Assembly: GCA_026392145.1 (NCBI GenBank)
Contig: JAPLCS010000435.1
Coordinates: 1-5,900 of the forward strand
DNA length: 5,900 nt
Direction of reading: 5' to 3'
Origin: Fimbriimonadales bacterium
Lineage (GTDB): Bacteria > Armatimonadota > Fimbriimonadia > Fimbriimonadales > Fimbriimonadaceae
Each line of letters starts with the position of its first letter. Position 1 is the first letter of the stretch. Under the pieces are notes generated by a model, which saw nothing but the letters and a program-made list of their open reading frames with translations, was not told where the DNA came from and did no database searches. Shown in pieces: positions 1 through 4,878 of this stretch. The position numbers and the translations under genes are program-made.

Positions 1-351
1 AGGTAGAACACGATCCCCCAGTAGTGCATTGATAAGAGTGCTTTTTCCGTGACTAAACTCTCCAACAACAACAAGTCGAAATTTGTCCTCTTTCATCAAA
101 CTGAGCGCGGTATCGATGACAGTCGTCATTTGATGGGCGCTTAAATCATATGCGACCTGACGAATGCTGGCAAGGCAGTTCTCTACTACTCTTTGCTTCT
201 GCTTGAAATCCTCGAGGGAAACACTTGTTTTTGCGCTCTCGAGGCTCACTGAATAAGTATATTTATAGTAGTCTAAATTTGCAATACTAAAATTTAGATT
301 GTTAAAGAAAAGCCTACATTCCTCGTTTAGACTACTCAATAAAATGTTCAT
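1..351 (-). CDS. Dynamin-like GTPase, N-terminal part (cut by left edge)
   Basis: An open frame of 117 codons starts at the ATG at 351 and continues off the left edge without a stop. Residues 1-90 are probably helical and resemble no family I can name. Residues 92-117 read RLVVVGEFSHGKS followed by TLINALLGDRVLP, a P-loop (G1, GxxxxGKS at residues 97-104, K103 and S104). This GEFxxGKSTLINALLG context is typical of bacterial dynamin-like proteins, which hydrolyse GTP to bend, tether or fuse membranes. The remaining G motifs, the stalk and any membrane-binding paddle lie outside the window, so the subfamily cannot be set. An in-frame TAG at 391-393 bounds the frame upstream. The Shine-Dalgarno is weak (AAAG next to the ATG). 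A Get3- or Era-type GTPase is less likely given the motif context and the long N-terminal helical lead. The family call is good; function is inferred. Confidence 0.8.
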   Translation of the reverse strand, partial: MNILLSSLNEECRLFFNNLNFSIANLDYYKYTYSVSLESAKTSVSLEDFKQKQRVVENCLASIRQVAYDLSAHQMTTVIDTALSLMKEDKFRLVVVGEFSHGKSTLINALLGDRVLP

Positions 352-390
352 CTTTGATTTAATTGGTAATCTTTTTATGAATGCTAGCCT

Positions 391-495
391 CTAAATGTAG
401 GTGGGTTCGCTTCTAGGATGATTTAGTGAGAGACGATAACTGGTGATGATATGGCTCCCAGCTTCTGTTGGGTCTCCTTTAAGCGATTCCAGCAT
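391..495 (-). CDS. Possible 34-codon small ORF after rmlD
   Basis: An ATG at 495 lies 1 nt beyond the TAA of the rhamnose-reductase gene and opens 34 codons ending in TAG at 391-393. The peptide begins MLESLKGDPTEAGSH and has no domain, signal or membrane segment that I recognise. It occupies most of the gap before the GTPase gene and is in the same frame as it. No good Shine-Dalgarno is seen, so translation would depend on coupling to the preceding stop. It may well be chance; it is listed because this gap holds nothing else that is convincing. Confidence 0.15.
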   Translation of the reverse strand: MLESLKGDPTEAGSHIITSYRLSLNHPRSEPTYI

Positions 496-496
496 C

Positions 497-1360
497 TTAG
501 AGACTCATTTCTTTTTCGATACCTGTGATGAATTCCGTTAAGTTGGATTCGGTACTTCTCCAAGGGCTTACGCCGCTTGATTTTAATTTCTCGTTAGACA
601 TTCGGCTGTCTCGTGGACGTTTTGCTGGAGTTGGGTAGTCACTTGTGGGAATGGGCTCGAGTTCACATGTTGCTGCAGAATTTGAATGGATGAGTTTTGC
701 AAACTCAAACCAACTCATTGAATCATTCCCACATGCATGGTAAGTGCCCGATTCCAGGTTCAACTCCAATACGTTAACGATGGCATTGGCAAGATCTACA
801 GTCGACGTGGGGCATCCCCATTGGTCATTTACTACTCTTACTTTGTTTCCAAGTGCAAAAAGTTTAATCATTGTCTTAGGAAATGATTTGCCTTGGGTGC
901 CATATAGCCAGGAGGTTCTTAAAATGATTGGGTCATCCAGCATGGCCTCAATGTAATGTTCACCACCTAGCTTAGTTTGTCCGTAGACGCATAATGGGTT
1001 GGTTTCGTCGCTCTCAGTGTAGGGTGAGCCCTTGGTACCGTCAAAAACAAAGTCAGTAGAAATGTGAAGTAGCCTTGGACCATTTGTAAGTTTTTCGCAT
1101 AGGTTCAAGACGGCTTCTGAGTTAATATCCCATGCGTTTTCAGGTTCCAACTCGGCTTGATCTACCGCTGTGTAAGCTGCACAGTTCACTACCCAGTCGG
1201 CATTCTTTTTGGAGAGTAAACGACAATCTCTCACTGCTTTCTCATTCCGAATATCCAAATCCTTTGAGCTTAATGGAAATACTTGGAGTCCTCTTTTTTG
1301 AAGAATTCTTACCAGGTCCTTGCCAAGCATTCCCGTGGCTCCGAGTACTACTACTTTCAT
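497..1360 (-). CDS. rfbD: dTDP-4-dehydrorhamnose reductase (RmlD/RfbD)
   Basis: This 287-residue protein, near the usual RmlD length, is an extended short-chain dehydrogenase. It catalyses the last step of dTDP-L-rhamnose synthesis: NAD(P)H reduction of dTDP-4-keto-L-rhamnose in the cytosol, feeding surface polysaccharide. Visible motifs are the Rossmann glycine motif GATGMLG (7-13), NCAAYTAVDQAE (59-70), STDFVFDG (101-108), which supplies the catalytic Thr102, the YxxxK pair Tyr126/Lys130, RTSWLYG (148-154) and the C-terminal RPRDSRMSNEKL (248-259), which matches the RmlD-typical RPxxSxLxxxKL. The ATG is preceded by AGGAA (1372-1368) at 7 nt, and this site overlaps the TAG of the upstream lipoprotein gene, 10 nt away, so the genes are probably co-transcribed and coupled. 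The other rml genes (A, B, C) are not in the window. A related NAD-dependent epimerase is possible but the motif set favours RmlD. Confidence 0.93.
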   Translation of the reverse strand: MKVVVLGATGMLGKDLVRILQKRGLQVFPLSSKDLDIRNEKAVRDCRLLSKKNADWVVNCAAYTAVDQAELEPENAWDINSEAVLNLCEKLTNGPRLLHISTDFVFDGTKGSPYTESDETNPLCVYGQTKLGGEHYIEAMLDDPIILRTSWLYGTQGKSFPKTMIKLFALGNKVRVVNDQWGCPTSTVDLANAIVNVLELNLESGTYHACGNDSMSWFEFAKLIHSNSAATCELEPIPTSDYPTPAKRPRDSRMSNEKLKSSGVSPWRSTESNLTEFITGIEKEMSL

Positions 1361-1370
1361 GTGACGATTC

Positions 1371-2087
1371 CTATTGTCTTCTCACTTCAATTGACCAGTC
1401 CATGATGTCCAAGTCTGGATCCGGGGTATCTGCATCAAGTGGTTCTAGAAAACCAAAACGAGAATTGTCATAAATTCCAGCAGTTGCTAACAGTAGTCGC
1501 ACTGGTTGGTTGAGTTGTGTCACGATCCTCGTGTCACCGAGTGCATCGATAATCCGTGATGACCCAGCCGAAACGTCGCTCAATCTATTCATGGTCAGAA
1601 AATTGACTTGAATTGAATTTAGATTAACTGAAGTTCCAGGTGTAGTTACTAATTGTTCAAGTGAGAGTTCAAACTGTAATCTTTTTGAGCCTGGAGTTAC
1701 CGTCAACGAGTTGATTGGAATACCTGAAGGGGCAAAAAAGCTATTGTCGCTATTAGTGAATCGATACAATGTGTACTGTTGCGTGTCAGGAGTCCAGCGG
1801 ACGAAGTAATTCACATTCCCAGCCACAAATCCATTATTGTTTGGGAAGGAAACAACCGGAATCGGACCATCACCCGTAGGATTAGTATCGTTTGAGGTTC
1901 TAATAGCAACGTAATAGAGGTAGTCGTTTCGTATTTGCCCGCGAACATCCATGGTGAAAATGACTCGTGTTGAGTCAATTGTTTGCGAGTTAGGAAATTT
2001 TGCACATGAAGTCAAGGCTAGCGAAACTGTTCCAAGCGCTATGACTTGAAATACAGCAAATTTTGTTGAATGCCGCAAAGGCCTCAA
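1371..2087 (-). CDS. Putative lipoprotein of unknown function (TTG start)
   Basis: The 238-residue product starts with a lipoprotein signal: Arg/His/Lys-containing n-region (1-9), hydrophobic core (10-24), and lipobox LTSC with Cys28 as the lipidated residue. Ala29 at +2 does not suggest inner-membrane retention. The mature part (about 211 residues) is rich in Asn, Thr, Ser and aromatics in alternating patterns, so mostly beta. It ends with an Asp-rich stretch (residues 218-230) followed by WSIEVRRQ. I do not recognise the family. The start is TTG at 2087, whose TTGA overlaps the TGA of the preceding gene; AAGG at 2097-2094 lies 6 nt upstream, supporting this start. A second TTG at codon 4 is an alternative, and there is no ATG before Met46. 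It sits between the zinc-ribbon gene and rfbD in one apparent operon. An envelope role is inferred from the signal only. Confidence 0.82.
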   Translation of the reverse strand: MRPLRHSTKFAVFQVIALGTVSLALTSCAKFPNSQTIDSTRVIFTMDVRGQIRNDYLYYVAIRTSNDTNPTGDGPIPVVSFPNNNGFVAGNVNYFVRWTPDTQQYTLYRFTNSDNSFFAPSGIPINSLTVTPGSKRLQFELSLEQLVTTPGTSVNLNSIQVNFLTMNRLSDVSAGSSRIIDALGDTRIVTQLNQPVRLLLATAGIYDNSRFGFLEPLDADTPDPDLDIMDWSIEVRRQ

Positions 2088-2803
2088 GAGACACCTTCAT
2101 TCCAGTAGAAAATTCTTCTACATTCTTCACAAGTTGCTACTTGATCTGATTTCAACAAAATGATGATTCTTTCAGCAACACCGTTACCGCACTCTAAACA
2201 CGTTCCCTCTTTGGTGACTTTTGTCATTCCGATTCCCTTGCTGCCTTTAGCAATCGCTTCATAGCGTGCAAGCAGTGGAGCGGGAACACCTTTAGCTGCT
2301 TCTGGTCGCTTTAGAGCTAGTTCTTTGTATTGGGTTTCTAGTTCAGACTTAAATTTGACTGCTTTTACTTTCCACTCATTGAGTTCTGATTCAAGTTGAT
2401 CTGCGTGTTTTTTTGCAGCCTCGGCTGCTCGTTGGAGAGGAGGAACTACTTCCCAGTACTCTAAAATATTCTCATCGTTTGATGAACGTTGCTGGGTGAG
2501 CATTTTCTTTTGATGCTCAAAGTTCTCTATTTCTTTAGGGTTGACGACTGCTCCGCTAAAAAGTTGTTTGTCTATAGATTTGATCTTATCGTCAATTTGT
2601 TGATTGGCAAGTTCAAGATCTTTTTGTTCACCATGAACCAAGTGAAACTTTCCTTCGGCTAGTTTTTGTTCCTTGCGAGCGCTCTCTAGCTCAAGAGCCA
2701 TTCGTTTTCCGGATTCAAGAGCGGTTGCTTTCTTTTTGACTTCAACCATGCCGGAATCAATCAGGAACAACTTATGGAGCCTTTCTAGTTCAACTGAAGC
2801 CAT
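2084..2803 (-). CDS. Coiled-coil C4 zinc-ribbon protein (COG1579/DUF164, CT398/HP0958-like)
   Basis: The 239-residue product has a long charged helical hairpin (about 1-165) rich in Glu, Lys, Gln and Leu, then a short conserved linker, then a C4 zinc ribbon: Cys202-x2-Cys205 and Cys225-x2-Cys228. The segment LFSGAVVNPKEIENFEHQ (81-98) matches the family signature in the middle of the coiled coil (LYSGxVxNPKEL type). Length and order fit COG1579 proteins, a widespread cytosolic family. Helicobacter HP0958 acts in flagellar gene expression and Chlamydia CT398 binds sigma-54, but no general biochemical role is settled and none should be transferred here. The ATG at 2803 aligns well with family N-termini, although the only Shine-Dalgarno-like AAGG is 1 nt from it. 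The gene heads the lipoprotein-rfbD operon and overlaps the lipoprotein gene by 4 nt. Confidence 0.9.
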   Translation of the reverse strand: MASVELERLHKLFLIDSGMVEVKKKATALESGKRMALELESARKEQKLAEGKFHLVHGEQKDLELANQQIDDKIKSIDKQLFSGAVVNPKEIENFEHQKKMLTQQRSSNDENILEYWEVVPPLQRAAEAAKKHADQLESELNEWKVKAVKFKSELETQYKELALKRPEAAKGVPAPLLARYEAIAKGSKGIGMTKVTKEGTCLECGNGVAERIIILLKSDQVATCEECRRIFYWNEGVS

Positions 2804-2869
2804 ACCTTGAGATTACTTGAAAACTTGGAAAACCTAAGGGATGTTTTTTCATTTATGATGGTTCAAGAG

Positions 2870-2902
2870 GAAAGCCCGTTCTCATTGTTACGAAAACGGG
2901 CT
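2870..2902 (-). terminator. Probable terminator of pspA
   Basis: A perfect 8-bp inverted repeat, AGCCCGTT at 2873-2880 and AACGGGCT at 2895-2902, has a 14-nt loop. It lies 28 nt beyond the pspA stop codon. Read on the minus strand, it is followed by TTTCCTCTT, a T-rich but interrupted tail. AGGA at 2868-2871 and TCCT at 2907-2910 could extend the stem across an internal loop. It probably ends the pspA transcript and separates it from the downstream zinc-ribbon operon, which would then need its own promoter in 2804-2870; I see no clear one there. Confidence 0.65.
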
Positions 2903-2930
2903 CTAATCCTTAAATAGGCAGAACTGAGCG

Positions 2931-3743
2931 TTAGCTGTTATTCAGTCTTTTTTCCAGTTCTTCGAGAGCTTTCTCGGCTTCGCTTACGGACACTTCAGGA
3001 GCATTATTTGAAGGACCTGTTGCTGTAGAACCGTTTGTGCTGACACTGACTGTAGTTGTTACCGCTTCAGTAGTAGTTGCCGGCTTCATTCCCAATCTCT
3101 GCTCAAGTTTTTCTAGTTCAGATTCTGCTTCCAAATCTCTTGAAGCATCTTCTAGTCCCATCATTTTCATGGAAAGTGATTCATTTTGTAGCTCTTGACG
3201 TGCAGCCGCTTCGCTTTGCTTTTCCCTGATTTTTTCACTCACTGCACCAAAACCCTCGAATTGATTTTCAAATGTCAATCCGTCAAGCGCTTTGCTAATT
3301 GAATTTTGGATTTGTGCTTGTTTCCATTGAGTCTTTAGAACCATCGCCTCGGAAGTCTTCTTTCTAACTTCTTCTTGTTGACGTTTGATGCCTACTTTAA
3401 TCTGCTCAACCGTTGCCAATGCTTGCTCGTAACTTAGCTGGAGTTGAGCAACACTGGCGTCAACGTTCATCTTCTCACGCATCAACTGAGTTGCAATCTC
3501 TCTTTTTCCTTGCTTGAGAGCCATCGTTGCTTGATTTTCCAATGACTCTGACTTTCGCCTTTGCTCGTTGAGCATTGCCTCTAGGTTGTTTTTTTGTGTA
3601 ATGGCCTGAACAGCTTTCTCTTGATTCTGTTGCAATGCCGTTTGCATATCTCGCTTTGCTTGGTCTAGCATGATTTCTGGATCTTCAAGCTGATCCATGG
3701 TGCGGTTGAACAGTCCTTTAAGCCAGTTAATAAATCGTTTCAT
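2931..3743 (-). CDS. pspA: PspA/IM30 (Vipp1) family membrane-stress protein
   Basis: This 270-residue, almost wholly helical protein matches the PspA/IM30 family (ESCRT-III-like). The N-terminus MKRFINWLKGLFNR is an amphipathic helix for binding anionic membranes. The family signature EDPEIMLDQAKRDMQTAL occupies 20-37, followed by the long coiled-coil hairpin (38-155) and shorter helices to about 218. Known members form rods or rings on the inner membrane and help preserve its integrity and proton-motive force. Unlike E. coli PspA (about 222 residues), this one has a Thr/Ser/Asn-rich linker (221-254) and a last charged helix (255-270), the arrangement seen in Vipp1. The ATG at 3743 has GGA 9 nt upstream and a TATAAT box (3780-3775) at promoter distance. 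No pspF, pspB or pspC gene is nearby. Family assignment is firm; PspA versus Vipp1 naming is not. Confidence 0.93.
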   Translation of the reverse strand: MKRFINWLKGLFNRTMDQLEDPEIMLDQAKRDMQTALQQNQEKAVQAITQKNNLEAMLNEQRRKSESLENQATMALKQGKREIATQLMREKMNVDASVAQLQLSYEQALATVEQIKVGIKRQQEEVRKKTSEAMVLKTQWKQAQIQNSISKALDGLTFENQFEGFGAVSEKIREKQSEAAARQELQNESLSMKMMGLEDASRDLEAESELEKLEQRLGMKPATTTEAVTTTVSVSTNGSTATGPSNNAPEVSVSEAEKALEELEKRLNNS

Positions 3744-3774
3744 TGAGTTAAATCCAAGTCAAATTCTTACAAGG

Positions 3775-3802
3775 ATTATACACGTACGGGAAAATTTGAC
3801 CA
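3775..3802 (-). promoter_or_regulatory. Probable sigma-70-type promoter of pspA
   Basis: On the minus strand a perfect TATAAT (3780-3775) is preceded, 16 nt away, by TGGTCA (3802-3797), a 4 of 6 match to TTGACA. The predicted transcript start near 3768 leaves a leader of about 25 nt before the ATG at 3743. The -10 match is strong and the -35 is weak, as for a promoter that may be activated. I saw no sigma-54 (GG-N10-GC) element of the E. coli psp type. Confidence 0.5.
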
Positions 3803-3898
3803 TTCGTTCCAACTTATGAATGTTACGGCAGTAAACGTTACCCAGAACATTTTCACTTGACTGGTTCAAAAAATAGAAAAAATGCTTAAAAAACAATG

Positions 3899-3926
3899 TG
3901 GAAAACTTTCAATTTGATTGTAGAAT
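3899..3926 (+). promoter_or_regulatory. Candidate rightward promoter
   Basis: TGGAAA (4 of 6 to TTGACA) at 3899-3904 and TAGAAT (5 of 6 to TATAAT) at 3921-3926 are spaced by 16 nt. A start near 3933 would place all dyads of 3956-4031 and the direct repeat inside the transcript, ahead of the 5'-nucleotidase-domain gene. Prediction by eye in AT-rich sequence; weak. Confidence 0.3.
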
Positions 3927-3955
3927 AGGGTTCCGGTCTCGGTTTTGGAGTGGTT

Positions 3956-4031
3956 CGAAGTTTCTGAAGTGACTTCGTATTGTTCAAAATCACGCGTGAG
4001 CAATGTTGCTCGGTTCTAAAGGATGAGAACC
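3956..4031. repeat. Cluster of four short inverted repeats
   Basis: Four perfect dyads lie in 76 bp. They are CGAAGT/ACTTCG (3956-3961 with 3972-3977, 10-nt gap), the palindrome CACGCGTG (3991-3998), GAGCAA-TG-TTGCTC (3998-4011) and GGTTCT/AGAACC (4012-4017 with 4026-4031, 8-nt gap). The last three abut or share one base. They could fold as consecutive hairpins in a rightward transcript or serve as protein-binding operators. None is followed by a T-run, so they are not terminators. Strand of action is unknown. Confidence 0.55.
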
Positions 4032-4065
4032 TCAGCTGACTGCGGTTGTTGAATCGACGTTTTCG

Positions 4066-4108
4066 TTCGTCTCAGTGCTAGTTTCTAGTTTCGTCTCAGG
4101 GCTAGTTT
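4066..4108 (+). repeat. 19-nt direct repeat, two copies, period 24
   Basis: TTCGTCTCAGTGCTAGTTT (4066-4084) recurs as TTCGTCTCAGGGCTAGTTT (4090-4108), 18 of 19 bases identical. The CTAGTTT end is present a third time between them (4085-4091), so the unit seems to have grown by local duplication. It could be slippage in non-coding sequence or a pair of protein sites about two helical turns apart. Two copies are too few and too close for a CRISPR array. Confidence 0.7.
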
Positions 4109-4233
4109 GGTTTCGCTCGTTAACTTAGCTTAGGTTTGGACTGATTTCTTTCCTTTCGTTAAGATTCCTGGCGAGAATTCAATTACTGGGTAATGATGTC
4201 GTTGATTTAGGCAATTCTTTAGAGTAAGTGGTC

Positions 4234-4878
4234 ATGAGCAACTTTAGATTAAAGTCACGAATATTGGAGATCATTGTTGTTGTAGCAACAATGGCTATCG
4301 TGGCATCGTCTCCTGCTCAAAGTGCGAACATAGGTAACCAACTCGGTGTTTCTGAAGGATTGTCAGAAAACTTCATCAAAGAAATTCATTCGGCTCAATC
4401 TGTTGCAGATGCCTTGCGAGATCAATCAGGGGCTGAACTTGCATTGGTTGCTTCTGGACAAATTCAAACTGCAAATTCTGGCGTACCACTTATAACCTCC
4501 TTGCTTTTTCAAGACGAATCGGTTTGGGTTGTTCAATTGACTGGGAAACAGCTACGAGAAGCCTTTGAAAAAAGTGCTGCGTTCTTCCCAAATTCAATGT
4601 CCTCTTTTCTTCATATCAGCGGTGTTGACATTATGTTTTCACCGTCTAAGCCATCTTTCGACAGGATTGTTTCGATTTACATTGGTGGTCGTTCGATAGA
4701 TGCAGAAAAGGTGTACAAGGTTGCTATGACTTCAACTTTAGCTCACGGTGCACTTGGATATTCTTCGATATGGAACTTTAGAGAGCCTTCTAGGGAAATT
4801 GGTTCACTCGAGAAACTTCTTCAAGGTAAAACCGTCCAATCTACAGGTTTCAGATGGTCTTACAACTCTTTGCGCTAG
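4234..4878 (+). CDS. Exported free-standing 5'-nucleotidase C-terminal-like domain protein
   Basis: The product (214 residues from the ATG at 4234; 216 from an in-frame GTG at 4228) begins with basic residues and a hydrophobic core ending near SSPAQSA, a likely Sec signal peptide cleaved around residue 30. The rest resembles only the C-terminal domain of UshA/5'-nucleotidases (PF02872 type). Numbered from the GTG, the matching segments are SVADALRDQSGAELALVASG (58-77), VVQLTGKQLREAFEKSA (101-117), FLHISGVDIMFSPSKP (127-142), RIVSIYIGGRSID (146-158) and the terminal YKVAMTST-LAHGALGY. The metallophosphoesterase domain that carries the metal site is absent, and no gene upstream supplies it. The GGIR-type loop reads SGQIQ, the PFGN segment is missing and the GGDGY motif reads GALGY, so ligand residues look lost. 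Catalysis is therefore unlikely; a binding or structural role outside the cytoplasm is inferred. The start codon choice is uncertain because both Shine-Dalgarno sites are weak. It overlaps the M28 gene by 25 nt. Confidence 0.8.
   Translation: MSNFRLKSRILEIIVVVATMAIVASSPAQSANIGNQLGVSEGLSENFIKEIHSAQSVADALRDQSGAELALVASGQIQTANSGVPLITSLLFQDESVWVVQLTGKQLREAFEKSAAFFPNSMSSFLHISGVDIMFSPSKPSFDRIVSIYIGGRSIDAEKVYKVAMTSTLAHGALGYSSIWNFREPSREIGSLEKLLQGKTVQSTGFRWSYNSLR

Larger units (their letters stand above)
3744..4227. other. 484-bp gene-free divergent region
   Basis: No open frame with a plausible start and coding character was found between the divergent pspA and 5'-nucleotidase-domain genes. The left third is very AT-rich and holds the pspA promoter. 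A TAGAAT (3921-3926) with TGGAAA (3899-3904) 16 nt upstream is a candidate rightward promoter with a start near 3933, which would give a leader of nearly 300 nt. Downstream lie several perfect short dyads (3956-4031) and a direct repeat (4066-4108), listed separately. From 4110 to 4227 the sequence is T-rich with no further structure that I can support. It is not tmRNA, RNase P or SRP RNA by their conserved cores. Confidence 0.6.

Noticed and set aside
456..472. Terminator after rfbD (CCCA/TGGG dyad)
   Set aside because: The stem is only 4 bp and there is no T-run on the minus strand.
744..956. 70-codon plus-strand open frame
   Set aside because: It is entirely antisense to rfbD, which has full family motifs; no Shine-Dalgarno and no domain.
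1132..1473. 113-codon plus-strand open frame
   Set aside because: Antisense across the rfbD start and the lipoprotein end, both well supported; composition is that of a shadow frame.
1811..2005. 64-codon minus-strand open frame
   Set aside because: Alternate frame within the lipoprotein gene, which has a good signal peptide in its own frame.
3857..3886. Promoter built on TTGACT (3857-3862)
   Set aside because: At 17-18 nt spacing the -10 would be AAATGC or AATGCT, too poor to support.
4066..4108. CRISPR array
   Set aside because: Only two copies with a 5-nt gap, no spacers of usual length and no cas genes.
3933..4227. 6S RNA, tmRNA or RNase P RNA in the spacer
   Set aside because: None of the conserved cores is present, and I cannot draw a 6S-type long hairpin with a central bubble by eye.
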